Source: DASSKP01 sp035695045
GTDB taxonomy: Bacteria > Actinomycetota > Actinomycetes > JAFAQI01
DNA length: 64,000 bases
Direction of reading: 5' to 3'
NCBI GenBank assembly: GCA_035695045.1
Contig: DASSEX010000040.1
Coordinates: 1 to 64,000 of the forward strand
Shown here: positions 33,734 to 41,953 of the stretch, one piece after another
Position numbering within the stretch: the stretch's first letter is position 1
Layout: each line of letters begins with the position of its first letter
The notes under the pieces: generated by a model
The model's input: the letters and a program-made list of their open reading frames with translations, nothing else
What the model was told of the DNA's origin: nothing
The model's database searches: none
Position numbers and translations under genes: made by a program

Positions 33734-35236
33734 CTATTCGGGACTAGTGCGCTGTGGGTCGGGCGCGGAGATTCCCTGCTCGACGGCCCACCGGTGCAGC
33801 TCGTCGACGGCGCGCTCACGGCCGAGCGGACCGTGCTCCAGCCGCAGCTCCAGAAGGTGCCGGTAGGCCTGCCCGATGACCGGACCCGGTCCCACGCCCA
33901 GCTCCGTCATGATCTCGTTGCCGTCGAGATCGGGGCGGATCCGCTCGAGGTCCTCCTGCTCCTCGAGTGCGGCGATCCGGGCCTCGAGCGAGTCGTACGC
34001 CGTCGACAGCGCCTTCGCCTTCGCGGCGTTGCGAGTCGTGCAGTCGGACCGCGTCAGCTTGTGGAGCCGGTCCAGCAGCGGACCGGCGTCGCGCACGTAG
34101 CGGCGGACGGCGGAGTCCGTCCACTCCCCGTCGGCGTAACCGTGGAAGCGCAGGTGCAGCTCGACGAGCCGGGACACGTCCTCGACGACCTCTCGCGGGA
34201 AGCGCAGCTCCTGCAGTCGCTGCTTCGTCATCGCAGCACCCACGACCTCGTGGTGGTGGAAGGACACCTTTCCGCGCGGACCGACCGACTTCGTCTTCGG
34301 CTTTCCGATGTCGTGCAGAACCGCGGCAAGCCGCAGGACGAGGTCGGGACCGGAGTCCTCGAGGGCGATCGCCTGCTCGAGCACCGTCAGCGTGTGTGCG
34401 TAGACGTCCTTGTGCCGACCGTGCTCGTCCACGGTCTCCTTGAGCTTGGCGAGCTCCGGGAGGCAGAACTCGGCGAGGCCGGTGTCGACGAGCAGCTGCA
34501 GGCCCGCACGCGGATCCGCGCCGAGCAACAGCTTGGCCAGCTCGTCGCGCATCCGTTCAGCGCTGATGATCGCGAGCCGCGGTGCCATCGAGGTGATCGC
34601 GGCAACCGCATCCGGTGCGACGTCGAACTGCAGCTGCGCGGCGAACCGCGCGGCGCGCAGCATCCGGAGCGGGTCGTCAGCGAAGGACTGCTCGGGCGCG
34701 ACCGGAGTGCGCAGCAGGCGGCGGGCAAGGTCGCCGAGACCACCGAAGGGATCGACCACCGGCCGGGCGGCGTCCAGCGGCAGCGGCACCGCCATCGCGT
34801 TCACCGTGAAGTCGCGACGGGAGAGGTCGCCATCGATGGAGTCGCCGTACTCGACCACCGGCTTGCGGCTGTCGGCGTCGTACTGCTCACTGCGGAAGGT
34901 TGTGATCTCGCAACGGTGCTCGCCGTTCGACGTGACCTGTACGCCGATGGTCCCGAAGTCCATCCCTGTCGTCCAGGTCGGCCCGAGGCCGCGCACCAGT
35001 CGCAGCGTCGTCTCCGGCGGCGCATCCGTCGTGAAGTCGAGATCCTCGTTGAGGCCACCCAGCAACGCGTCGCGCACCGACCCGCCGACGAGGAACAGCT
35101 GGTGACCGGCGGCCCGGAAGCGCTCGGCCAACGGGTCCAGGACACCCGACACGCGAAGCAGCTCGCGCACCGCCCGGCGCGCCGCCTCCGGAACGGTCAA
35201 AGCGGCGCCGCGGCGGGACGGTCGGTCGGCGGGCAC
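33734..35236 (-). CDS. pcnA: CCA tRNA nucleotidyltransferase / poly(A) polymerase family
   Basis: 500 residues. The nucleotidyltransferase head has GHQLFLVGGSVRDALLGG followed by LNEDLDFTT (catalytic D-x-D) near residues 38-60; the RNA-binding domain has DDPLRMLRAARFAAQL and SAERMRDELAKLLLG; an HD domain follows (LAAVLHDIGKPKT). The protein adds or repairs CCA ends on tRNA. GTG at 35236 (VPADRPSRR) is chosen by length; a -10-like TAGGCT on the minus strand lies 8 bases before it. Divergent from the YbaK gene. Confidence 0.93.
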   Translation of the reverse strand: MPADRPSRRGAALTVPEAARRAVRELLRVSGVLDPLAERFRAAGHQLFLVGGSVRDALLGGLNEDLDFTTDAPPETTLRLVRGLGPTWTTGMDFGTIGVQVTSNGEHRCEITTFRSEQYDADSRKPVVEYGDSIDGDLSRRDFTVNAMAVPLPLDAARPVVDPFGGLGDLARRLLRTPVAPEQSFADDPLRMLRAARFAAQLQFDVAPDAVAAITSMAPRLAIISAERMRDELAKLLLGADPRAGLQLLVDTGLAEFCLPELAKLKETVDEHGRHKDVYAHTLTVLEQAIALEDSGPDLVLRLAAVLHDIGKPKTKSVGPRGKVSFHHHEVVGAAMTKQRLQELRFPREVVEDVSRLVELHLRFHGYADGEWTDSAVRRYVRDAGPLLDRLHKLTRSDCTTRNAAKAKALSTAYDSLEARIAALEEQEDLERIRPDLDGNEIMTELGVGPGPVIGQAYRHLLELRLEHGPLGRERAVDELHRWAVEQGISAPDPQRTSPE

Positions 35237-35392
35237 GGGGTCACAGCCTACGGATCGCGGTGCGAGGGCGTACGCGTCGACGGCAAGGGAAATGCGCCCG
35301 TTCGGCTCTAGCGGCGCTGGTCCAACGGGCCTACTCTTCTCGTTCCCAGGACGCTGCTTCGTTTTCCCCTCACCTCGACGAAGGGCGGCAGG

Positions 35393-35938
35393 ATGAAGGA
35401 CGCGCTGGACGTCCATCGCGCCTTGCTGGCGCGCGAAGTTCCTCACGAGGTCATCCGCCTGCCCCGGCTGATCCTGTCGGCGGACGAGATTCCCGACGCG
35501 CTCGATCTTCCGGCTGAGCGCTGCGTCGCGGTGCGCATCTACCACGCCGATGACACGACGGCAGCGGTCGTCGTCCAGGCCGGCGAGACGCCACATCCGG
35601 GGGCCGTGCTCGCCGCCCTGGGTGCGCGGACACTGCGCCTCGCCCGCCCGGACGAGGTCAACCGGCTGACCGACTTCGCGGCGCCGCTCGTCAGTCCCGT
35701 GTTGCTGCCCGACTCGGTCCGGGTCCTCGCCGACGCCTGTGTCGGCCATGTCGACGTCGTCTACGCGCCGACCGGTGACAGCGGCACCGTCCTCGGGATC
35801 TCCTCGCGGTGGTTGCTGACCGCGAGCCGCGCCTCGGTGGCCGAACTCTGCCTGCCGGACGCGGCCACGGCCGACCTGGCGAGCGACATGGAGGTCGACG
35901 TCCGCCAGCTCGCCCAGCGACTGCGCGACTGGCGCTGA
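35393..35938 (+). CDS. YbaK/ProRS-editing-domain protein (aminoacyl-tRNA deacylase)
   Basis: 181 residues: HRALLAREVPHEVIRLPRL at the start, then RCVAVRIYHADDTTAAVVVQAGETPH, LGARTLRLARPDEVNRLTDF and TGDSGTVLGISSRWLLTASRASVAELC. This is the INS/YbaK fold that removes wrongly attached amino acids from tRNA. The typical catalytic Lys of YbaK (VKT in the second strand) is not evident, as this strand reads AVVVQAG, so activity is uncertain. ATG at 35393 with GGCAGG upstream. Confidence 0.75.
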   Translation: MKDALDVHRALLAREVPHEVIRLPRLILSADEIPDALDLPAERCVAVRIYHADDTTAAVVVQAGETPHPGAVLAALGARTLRLARPDEVNRLTDFAAPLVSPVLLPDSVRVLADACVGHVDVVYAPTGDSGTVLGISSRWLLTASRASVAELCLPDAATADLASDMEVDVRQLAQRLRDWR

Positions 35939-35999
35939 CTTCTCGCGCCCTCCCGCCCTACGACGTCCTGTCGCACCCGGCGGCGGCCGACGGCGACAT

Positions 36000-36005
36000 T
36001 ACGAT
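36000..36005 (+). promoter_or_regulatory. -10 box TACGAT giving a leaderless Nudix transcript
   Basis: TACGAT (TANNNT) ends exactly six bases before the GTG at 36012, the classical spacing for leaderless actinobacterial mRNAs. No Shine-Dalgarno is present in front of the GTG. The same geometry is seen before cwlM and the aminotransferase gene. Confidence 0.6.
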
Positions 36006-36011
36006 CGAACG

Positions 36012-36476
36012 GTGCCCTCCACCTCGTCCCGTCGCCGCCTGCGCCGGGTCGAGGAGACCTCGGCCGGCGGCCTCGTCGTCGAGCGTCGGAACGGCGGCGA
36101 GCCCCACGCGGCACTGATCGGACGCACCGACCGGCGGGGCCGGTTGCTCTGGTCGCTCCCCAAGGGCCACGTCGAAGCCGGCGAGACGCCCGAGGACACA
36201 GCGGTCCGCGAAGTCGCCGAAGAGACGGGGATCACCGGACGCGTCGTCGCGCCGTTGGGCACGATCGACTTCTGGTTCGTCGCCGACGGCCGCCGCATCC
36301 ACAAGACCGTCCACCACTTCCTCCTTCTCGCCCAGGGCGGTGAGCTCTCCGATGAGGACGTCGAGGTGGAGAAGGTCGAGTGGGTTCCCCTCGACGAGCT
36401 GCCCGCGCGGCTCGCCTACGCGGACGAGAGGCGTCTCGTCGAGCAGGTGCCGCAGCTGCTGGCGGACACCGCATGA
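36012..36476 (+). CDS. Nudix hydrolase (MutT4-like)
   Basis: 154 residues. A complete Nudix box GHVEAGETPEDTAVREVAEETGI (split here: GHVEAGE + TPEDTAV + REVAEETGI) lies near residue 55, giving the metal site. The N-terminal SAGGLVVERRNGGEPHAALIGR and the later RIHKTVHHFLLLAQGGEL are family-typical. It hydrolyses a nucleoside diphosphate linked to another group; in mycobacteria the equivalent gene next to murJ is called mutT4. GTG start at 36012. Its TGA overlaps the next ATG (ATGA). Confidence 0.9.
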   Translation: MPSTSSRRRLRRVEETSAGGLVVERRNGGEPHAALIGRTDRRGRLLWSLPKGHVEAGETPEDTAVREVAEETGITGRVVAPLGTIDFWFVADGRRIHKTVHHFLLLAQGGELSDEDVEVEKVEWVPLDELPARLAYADERRLVEQVPQLLADTA

Positions 36477-38695
36477 CCGTGGCGACGCGACGCCGACCCG
36501 TTCGGGTCGCCGGGATCGCCGTCGCCGTCGCCGTCACCGCCTTGTGCGGCGTCGCCCAGGCCGACCCGACTCCGTCACCGAGCCCGACGAGCGAGCTGCC
36601 GATCAGCGTGGAGCTGCGGGCGATCACACCGCTCGCGCCACAACCCGACCAGACGCTGACGCTCCGCGGCCGGCTGATCAACACCGGCACCGAGCCCGTG
36701 AGCGGGTTGCAGCCGCGACTCATGGTCTCCACCACCCGCATCGGGTCGCGGGGGCAGTTCGACGACATAGCCGCGACGCCTGACGGGCCGCTCCCGCCTG
36801 ACGCGTACGCGGCCACGTCTGCCGACATGACGATCGGGACGACGGCGCTGCCACCCGGTGGGAGCACTCCGTTCTCGCTGGCCGTCGCGATGAGCGACCT
36901 GCACCTCCCGCAGAGCTGGCAGGTGTACGAGATGGGCGTCGACGTCGTGGGAACCACGACTCTCGGCGTGGGCACGGTGGGTCAGCTGCGGACGTTCCTC
37001 CCGTGGGCGCCGGTCGGGCAACCCGGCACGGGAGCTCCGACCCAGCTCGCGTGGATCTGGCCCTTGGTCGACCGTCCGCACCGTGTCACCTCGACCGGCT
37101 GGACCGATGACCAGCTCGCCGCCGAGCTCAGGCCCGGCGGTCGACTCGACGTCCTGCTGAGCGTTGCCGCCGCGGCCGAGACGCAGCATGCTCCAACCCC
37201 TCGACGAACACCCAAGGGCAAGCGCCATAAGAGGCCTCCGCCTCCCGCCCGGCCGACGATCTCCCCCGTGCCACTGACATGGGCGATCGACCCGATGCTC
37301 GTCCAGGACGCTCGGGCCATGAGCGCGGGTTACACCGTCGGCGCCGGGAAGGACCGTTCCTCGGGATCGGGCCAGTCCGCTGCCCGGACGTGGCTGGCCG
37401 AGTTGCAGACAGCCGCCGGGCACGGAGCGGTGCTCGAGCTGCCTTATGCCGATCCCGACCTCGTGGCTGTCATACGCGCCGGCTTGATGACCGATGTCCC
37501 GAAGGCGTACGCGGTCGGACAACCCGTGCTCTCTCGCAGCGTCAGCTCCTCGCCGCTGACCTATGCATGGCCCGTCGGCGGACTCAGCGACCGACGCACG
37601 CTGGACACACTCGCCGACGGGGGGACGACGACGTTCCTCCTCGACGACGCCACGCTCCCGGTGGTGAGCGGCAACCAGAGTCTGACTCCGGGCGCTCATG
37701 CCAAGGTGGCGACCCGCGACGGGTCGATGGACGCCGTCCTCATCGACGATCGGTTGAGCTCCGCCGTGGACGCCGCGGCCCAGGACCCCTCGCTGCGGGC
37801 GCTGACGACGCAACGCGTGCTGAGTGAGCTCCTGATGATCCAGGCCGAGCGGCCATGCTGCGCGCGGTCCGTCGTGATCGCACCTGACCGCCGGTGGGCG
37901 CCGTCGGCAGCGCTGGTGCGCGGTCTCGTCGCCGGGAGCGGGCGAGTCCCCTGGATCCAGCCGATCACCGCCGACCAGGTGGTCGCCTCGCCCGTCTACT
38001 CGGCAGTGCAACGGGGCAGCGAAGTCGACTACCCGGCGCAGGCGCGGGTCGCAGAGTTGCCTCGCAGCTTCTTGCGTTCGACCCTCCCCCTGACCCATCG
38101 CATCGATGCGTTCGCCGCAATCCTGCCCCCGGGCGATCCGCAGGCGCGTCAGTTCGACGACGGTCGGCTGCGGCTGTTGTCGTCGGCCTGGCGCGGTGAC
38201 CCGCAGGGGGCCGATGCCGCCCGTGCCCGACTCGAAAGAGCCGTGCAGAGGACCATGCAGCAGGTCAGCATCACGACCCAGCCGGACAGTCTGGTGACCT
38301 TGACCGGGAGCAGCGGCGCCGTGCCCATCACGGTCTCCAACGAGCTGAACACACCGGTGCAAGTGGCGATCTCCGCAGTCGCGGACCCGCACCTGGAGGT
38401 CCGCCGTGGGGGACGAGTGACACGGACGATTCGTCCCCACACCCAGGTGCCGGTGGACGTCCGAGTGACCGCGCTGAGCCGCGGCGTCGCAACGCTCACC
38501 GTGTCGCTGTTCACGCCGGGACCCGGCGGCAAGCCGTACGGGCCGCCGGTGGTGCTGCGGGTCAACTCCACGGCGTACGGACTCGAAGCGTTGATCATCA
38601 CTGGTGCCGCCACCGCTGTGCTGTTCGTCGGAGCAGGCGTGCGGTTGGGGCGGCGGGCGCGAGCAGCACGTCGAGCGGCACGAGCCGGCACGTGA
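36473..38695 (+). CDS. DUF6049 family secreted/membrane protein
   Basis: 740 residues. Signal sequence VRVAGIAVAVAVTALCGVAQA, then a beta-rich N-terminal region (ISVELRAITPLAPQPDQTLTLRGRLINTGTEPVSGL), a central domain of unknown function (LTWAIDPMLVQDARAMSAGY, LELPYADPDLVAVI), a C-terminal immunoglobulin-like stretch (TVSNELNTPVQVAISAVADPH), and a final membrane helix (ALIITGAATAVLFVGAGV). This protein precedes murJ in many actinobacteria (Rv3909 in M. tuberculosis) and may help envelope assembly. It starts in a 4-base overlap with the Nudix gene and ends in one with murJ. Confidence 0.82.
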   Translation: MTVATRRRPVRVAGIAVAVAVTALCGVAQADPTPSPSPTSELPISVELRAITPLAPQPDQTLTLRGRLINTGTEPVSGLQPRLMVSTTRIGSRGQFDDIAATPDGPLPPDAYAATSADMTIGTTALPPGGSTPFSLAVAMSDLHLPQSWQVYEMGVDVVGTTTLGVGTVGQLRTFLPWAPVGQPGTGAPTQLAWIWPLVDRPHRVTSTGWTDDQLAAELRPGGRLDVLLSVAAAAETQHAPTPRRTPKGKRHKRPPPPARPTISPVPLTWAIDPMLVQDARAMSAGYTVGAGKDRSSGSGQSAARTWLAELQTAAGHGAVLELPYADPDLVAVIRAGLMTDVPKAYAVGQPVLSRSVSSSPLTYAWPVGGLSDRRTLDTLADGGTTTFLLDDATLPVVSGNQSLTPGAHAKVATRDGSMDAVLIDDRLSSAVDAAAQDPSLRALTTQRVLSELLMIQAERPCCARSVVIAPDRRWAPSAALVRGLVAGSGRVPWIQPITADQVVASPVYSAVQRGSEVDYPAQARVAELPRSFLRSTLPLTHRIDAFAAILPPGDPQARQFDDGRLRLLSSAWRGDPQGADAARARLERAVQRTMQQVSITTQPDSLVTLTGSSGAVPITVSNELNTPVQVAISAVADPHLEVRRGGRVTRTIRPHTQVPVDVRVTALSRGVATLTVSLFTPGPGGKPYGPPVVLRVNSTAYGLEALIITGAATAVLFVGAGVRLGRRARAARRAARAGT

Positions 38696-40326
38696 GCGAA
38701 GCCAACGACGGCAGCGAGCAGACACCCTCGCTGGCCCGGTCCAGCGCCGTCATGGCGGTGGGGACACTGGCGTCCCGGCTGACCGGTTTCCTGCGCACGG
38801 TCGTCATCGCCGCCGCGATGGGCCTCACTGTGGCCGAGAGCTACAACGTCGCGAACACCATTCCCAACATCCTCTATGACCTGCTGCTCGGCGGAGTCCT
38901 CACCAGCGTCGTCGTACCGCTGCTCGTGCAGGCAGCACAGGACGACGGCGACGACGGCGAGGCCTACGCGCAACGACTGGTGACGATCGTGGGCACGACG
39001 CTGCTCGTCGTCACCGCGATCGGTGTCGCCCTCGCCCCGCAGATCGTCGCGCTGTACGCCCACCGGCTGGACACGCACGAGCAACAGCTGGCCGTGACCT
39101 TCGCGCGCTTCTTCCTGCCACAGGTCGTGTTCTACGGCCTCGGCGCCGTGTTCGGCGCGATCCTCAATACTCGCGGCAGCTTCGCCGCGCCGATGTGGGC
39201 ACCGGTCCTCAACAACCTCGTCGTGATCGTCGCGGGCGTCATCTTCTTCGCCATCACCGTCGGCCGGCCGGAGCCGGGTCGTCTGTCGACGACCCAGACG
39301 TTGTTGCTCGCCCTCGGCACGACCGGCGGAATCGTCGTGCAGACGATCGCCTTGTTGCCGGCGCTGCGCCGGGTCGGTTTCCGGTTGACGCCGCGATGGG
39401 ACTGGCGGGGCGCGGGGCTGCGCAGCGCGGGCCCCTTCGCCGGCTGGATTCTCGGGTACGTCGTCACCAACCAGGTCGGCTACGCGGTGATCGTCAACCT
39501 CGCGACCGCCGCGGGTCGTGCGCAGGGCCCGGGCGGTTCCGGGTACTCGCCCTACACCTTCGCCTTCATCCTCTTCTCGTTGCCCTACGCCGTCGTCTCG
39601 GTGTCGGTCATCACTGCGCTGTTCCCGCGGATGAGCCGCGACGCTGTCAGCGCCGACCGCGCAGCCGTCGCGGAAGCGACCGCGGGCGGGCTCAACCTGT
39701 CCGCCGTGCTGCTCATGCCGTCGACCGTGGCGCTGGTGGCCCTAGGACCGCTCCTCGCCACGGTTGTCTTCGCGCATGGTCACGTCGGCCTGTCCGGCGC
39801 GCGCCTGATCGGCGGGACGCTCGCCGGGTTCGGGATCGGGCTGGTGCCCTTCTCCGCCTTCCAGATCCAGCTCCGGGCCTGGCTGGCGATGCGCGACTCC
39901 CGAACCCCGTTCATCGTCAACCTCGTCATCACTGCGGTGAACATCGCGGCGGACGTCGTGCTCTACGTGCTGCTGCCGCCGCGGGCCAAGGTCGTCGGCC
40001 TCGCCGTCGGGTTCTCGCTGTCCTACGCCGTCGGGACGGTCGTGTTCGCCTCTCTGCTGCGCCGCAGGATCGGTCGTGCCCGGCGCGACGTCGCCAGGAC
40101 CCACGCCCGGCTCGCCGTCGCCGGGCTGCTCGCGGCGATCCCGACCTACGTCGCCGCTCGCCTGCTCACCGCCGGCCTCGGTCTCGGCGTCGAGGCGGCG
40201 TTCGTCGCGTGCGTCGCCGGCGGCCTGATCGGTCTGGCCGTCTTCCTGGGGTGCGCCGCCCGGCTGCACGTGGACGAGCTCGCCGAGCTGCGCGGGCTGC
40301 TGCGGCGGCGCCTCCGCGCGGGCTAA
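38692..40326 (+). CDS. murJ: Lipid II flippase MurJ (without C-terminal kinase domain)
   Basis: 544 residues, about 14 membrane helices. The MviN/MurJ pattern is clear: SRLTGFLRTVVIAAAMGL (with conserved Arg), YNVANTIPNILYDLLLGGVLTSVVVPLLV, FFLPQVVFYGLGAVFGAILNTRG, and PFSAFQIQLRAWLAMRDSRTPF. It flips lipid-linked peptidoglycan precursors. The protein ends soon after the last helices, whereas mycobacterial MurJ continues for about 600 residues with a pseudokinase; that domain is a separate gene here at 41954-43399. GTG start overlaps the DUF6049 stop. Confidence 0.93.
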   Translation: MSEANDGSEQTPSLARSSAVMAVGTLASRLTGFLRTVVIAAAMGLTVAESYNVANTIPNILYDLLLGGVLTSVVVPLLVQAAQDDGDDGEAYAQRLVTIVGTTLLVVTAIGVALAPQIVALYAHRLDTHEQQLAVTFARFFLPQVVFYGLGAVFGAILNTRGSFAAPMWAPVLNNLVVIVAGVIFFAITVGRPEPGRLSTTQTLLLALGTTGGIVVQTIALLPALRRVGFRLTPRWDWRGAGLRSAGPFAGWILGYVVTNQVGYAVIVNLATAAGRAQGPGGSGYSPYTFAFILFSLPYAVVSVSVITALFPRMSRDAVSADRAAVAEATAGGLNLSAVLLMPSTVALVALGPLLATVVFAHGHVGLSGARLIGGTLAGFGIGLVPFSAFQIQLRAWLAMRDSRTPFIVNLVITAVNIAADVVLYVLLPPRAKVVGLAVGFSLSYAVGTVVFASLLRRRIGRARRDVARTHARLAVAGLLAAIPTYVAARLLTAGLGLGVEAAFVACVAGGLIGLAVFLGCAARLHVDELAELRGLLRRRLRAG

Positions 40327-40392
40327 CGGGATTCAGCCGTCCGGCTCAAGCCCGCCGGTTCCTCCGCCGACATCACACGGCAAGGAGGACAC

Positions 40393-40788
40393 ATGAGCAG
40401 CAACGGCCGCGACAGCGGCAGCATCGTCCTGGGCTGGCTGACCAAGTTGATGGTCATCCTGCTCCTGAGCGGTGTTGTCCTCTTCGACTTCGTCTCGGTG
40501 GGCGTGGCGCACATGAGCGCGTCCGACGACGCGAACACCGCGGCGCAGGCCGCCGCCTGTGACTGGACGCACCAACACAGCGTGCAGTCGGCGTACGACG
40601 CCGCCGTCTCCGCGATCTCCAGCCCGGCCGAGCGCGTACTGGTCCGCGGCTTTCAGATCGACAACGACGGCAGCGTGCATCTGCTGCTCCGTCGGGACGT
40701 CACCACTCTCGTCGCCTACCGCATCGGCCCGCTGAAGAAGTACACCGTGGCAATCGCGCACGGCGAGGCCGTTCCCTGCACGCTGTGA
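40393..40788 (+). CDS. Small single-pass membrane protein, unknown (TadE-like N-terminus)
   Basis: 131 residues. The N-terminus GWLTKLMVILLLSGVVLFDFVSVG is one membrane helix followed by HMSASDDANTAAQAAAC, a layout like pilin-associated TadE/TadG proteins, and then a domain of about 80 residues (LVRGFQIDNDGSVHLLLRRDVTTLVAYRIGPLKK). Two Cys (residues 55 and 129) may pair outside the cell. The ATG has AAGGAGG 5 bases upstream. It is coupled by a 4-base overlap to the NlpC/P60 gene. Not assigned to a known family. Confidence 0.6.
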   Translation: MSSNGRDSGSIVLGWLTKLMVILLLSGVVLFDFVSVGVAHMSASDDANTAAQAAACDWTHQHSVQSAYDAAVSAISSPAERVLVRGFQIDNDGSVHLLLRRDVTTLVAYRIGPLKKYTVAIAHGEAVPCTL

Positions 40789-41888
40789 GCACCCCGCGCG
40801 GCCGGTCCGTCGTCCGGCACACCGTCGCCGCGATGCTTGCCGCGGCGACCGTCGGTGGCGTCGTACTGGTCTCGTCTCCGGCCGACGCCGACCCGCTCGG
40901 CGACGCGCGGGCGCGGGCATCCGCTCTCGCAGCCTCCGTCGACCGGCTACAGACGCAAGCGGAGCTCGCGACCGAGCGCTACGACAAGGTCGAGGCTGCC
41001 CTGGGAGTCGCTGTCACCGAACGGTTGCTGGCCGAGCGGCAGGTCGAGATCGACCAGCAGGCCGCCACCGCTGCCGCGACACTCGTCGACGACCGGGCCC
41101 GAGCCCTCTACGAGTCCGGCGGCCGGGTCTCGCTGATGGCAACCGTCCTCGACGGGAGCAACCCAGCCGACTTCGCCGACCGCATGCACATGGTCGGCGC
41201 GCTGCTCGGAGCCGGTGACAGCGACGTCGCAGCCGCCCAGACGGTGGTCAGCAAGTCGGCCGAGACCGCGCAGAAGCTCGCCGCGGCGAGCTCGAAGGTC
41301 ACTGCTCTCCAGCAGCAGGCCGGAGCCGCGGCGACCCGGGTCAGCACTCTGCTCGCCGAGCAACAGCAGGCTCTGGCAGCGGTCAGCGGCGAGATCCGTC
41401 GTCTCGTCGCCGAGCAGCAGGCGGCAGCGGCTGCAGCCAGCGCGCGTGACTTCGCCGCCGCGCTCGCCGCGGCCGGTGGTGTTCCGACCGGAAGCACGGA
41501 TGCACCGAACAAGCTCGTCGCGACCGTGCTCGCCGCGGCACGCAGCCGGTTGGGTGCCCCCTACGTCTGGGGAGCCACGGGTCCCGACAGCTTCGACTGC
41601 AGCGGCCTCACGCAGTGGGCCTATGCACACGCGGGCATCCAGCTGCCGCGGGTCGCCGCCGACCAGTGGAACGCCGGCCCGCACGTGACGCTGGCCGACC
41701 TGCAGCCCGGCGATCTGTTGTTCTGGGCGACCGACGTTTCCAACCCCGCGACCATCCACCACGTCGCCTTGTACATCGGGGGCGGCATGATGATCGCCGC
41801 GCCGCACACCGGCGACGTGGTCCAGGTGCAGCCCGTCTACATGGACGGCTACATCGGCGCGACGAGGCCGTACTCGACGACCGCCTAG
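40785..41888 (+). CDS. NlpC/P60 (C40) peptidoglycan endopeptidase with coiled-coil N-domain
   Basis: 367 residues. Signal peptide (HTVAAMLAAATVGGVVLVSSPADA), a long coiled coil (about 38-225) like that of RipA-type or FtsEX-regulated hydrolases, a linker, and a C-terminal NlpC/P60 domain (about 245-365). The catalytic Cys272 is in SFDCSGLTQWAY, with His326 in HHVALYIG and His341 in APHTGD. It would cut D-Glu-mDAP bonds in stem peptides. GTG start overlaps the small membrane protein gene. It lies between murJ and the pseudokinase gene. Confidence 0.9.
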   Translation: MSTPRGRSVVRHTVAAMLAAATVGGVVLVSSPADADPLGDARARASALAASVDRLQTQAELATERYDKVEAALGVAVTERLLAERQVEIDQQAATAAATLVDDRARALYESGGRVSLMATVLDGSNPADFADRMHMVGALLGAGDSDVAAAQTVVSKSAETAQKLAAASSKVTALQQQAGAAATRVSTLLAEQQQALAAVSGEIRRLVAEQQAAAAAASARDFAAALAAAGGVPTGSTDAPNKLVATVLAAARSRLGAPYVWGATGPDSFDCSGLTQWAYAHAGIQLPRVAADQWNAGPHVTLADLQPGDLLFWATDVSNPATIHHVALYIGGGMMIAAPHTGDVVQVQPVYMDGYIGATRPYSTTA

Positions 41889-41953
41889 CATGACGGCAAG
41901 CCACCGGCGCTAGCCCCCGGCGGCACTGTCCGGCGAGGTTGTGCGGAGGACGT

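Noticed and set aside
40327..41953. MurJ/pseudokinase split as a sequencing frameshift of a fused gene
   Set aside because: The two halves are 1.6 kb apart with two intact genes and ribosome binding sites between them; MurJ has a normal stop.
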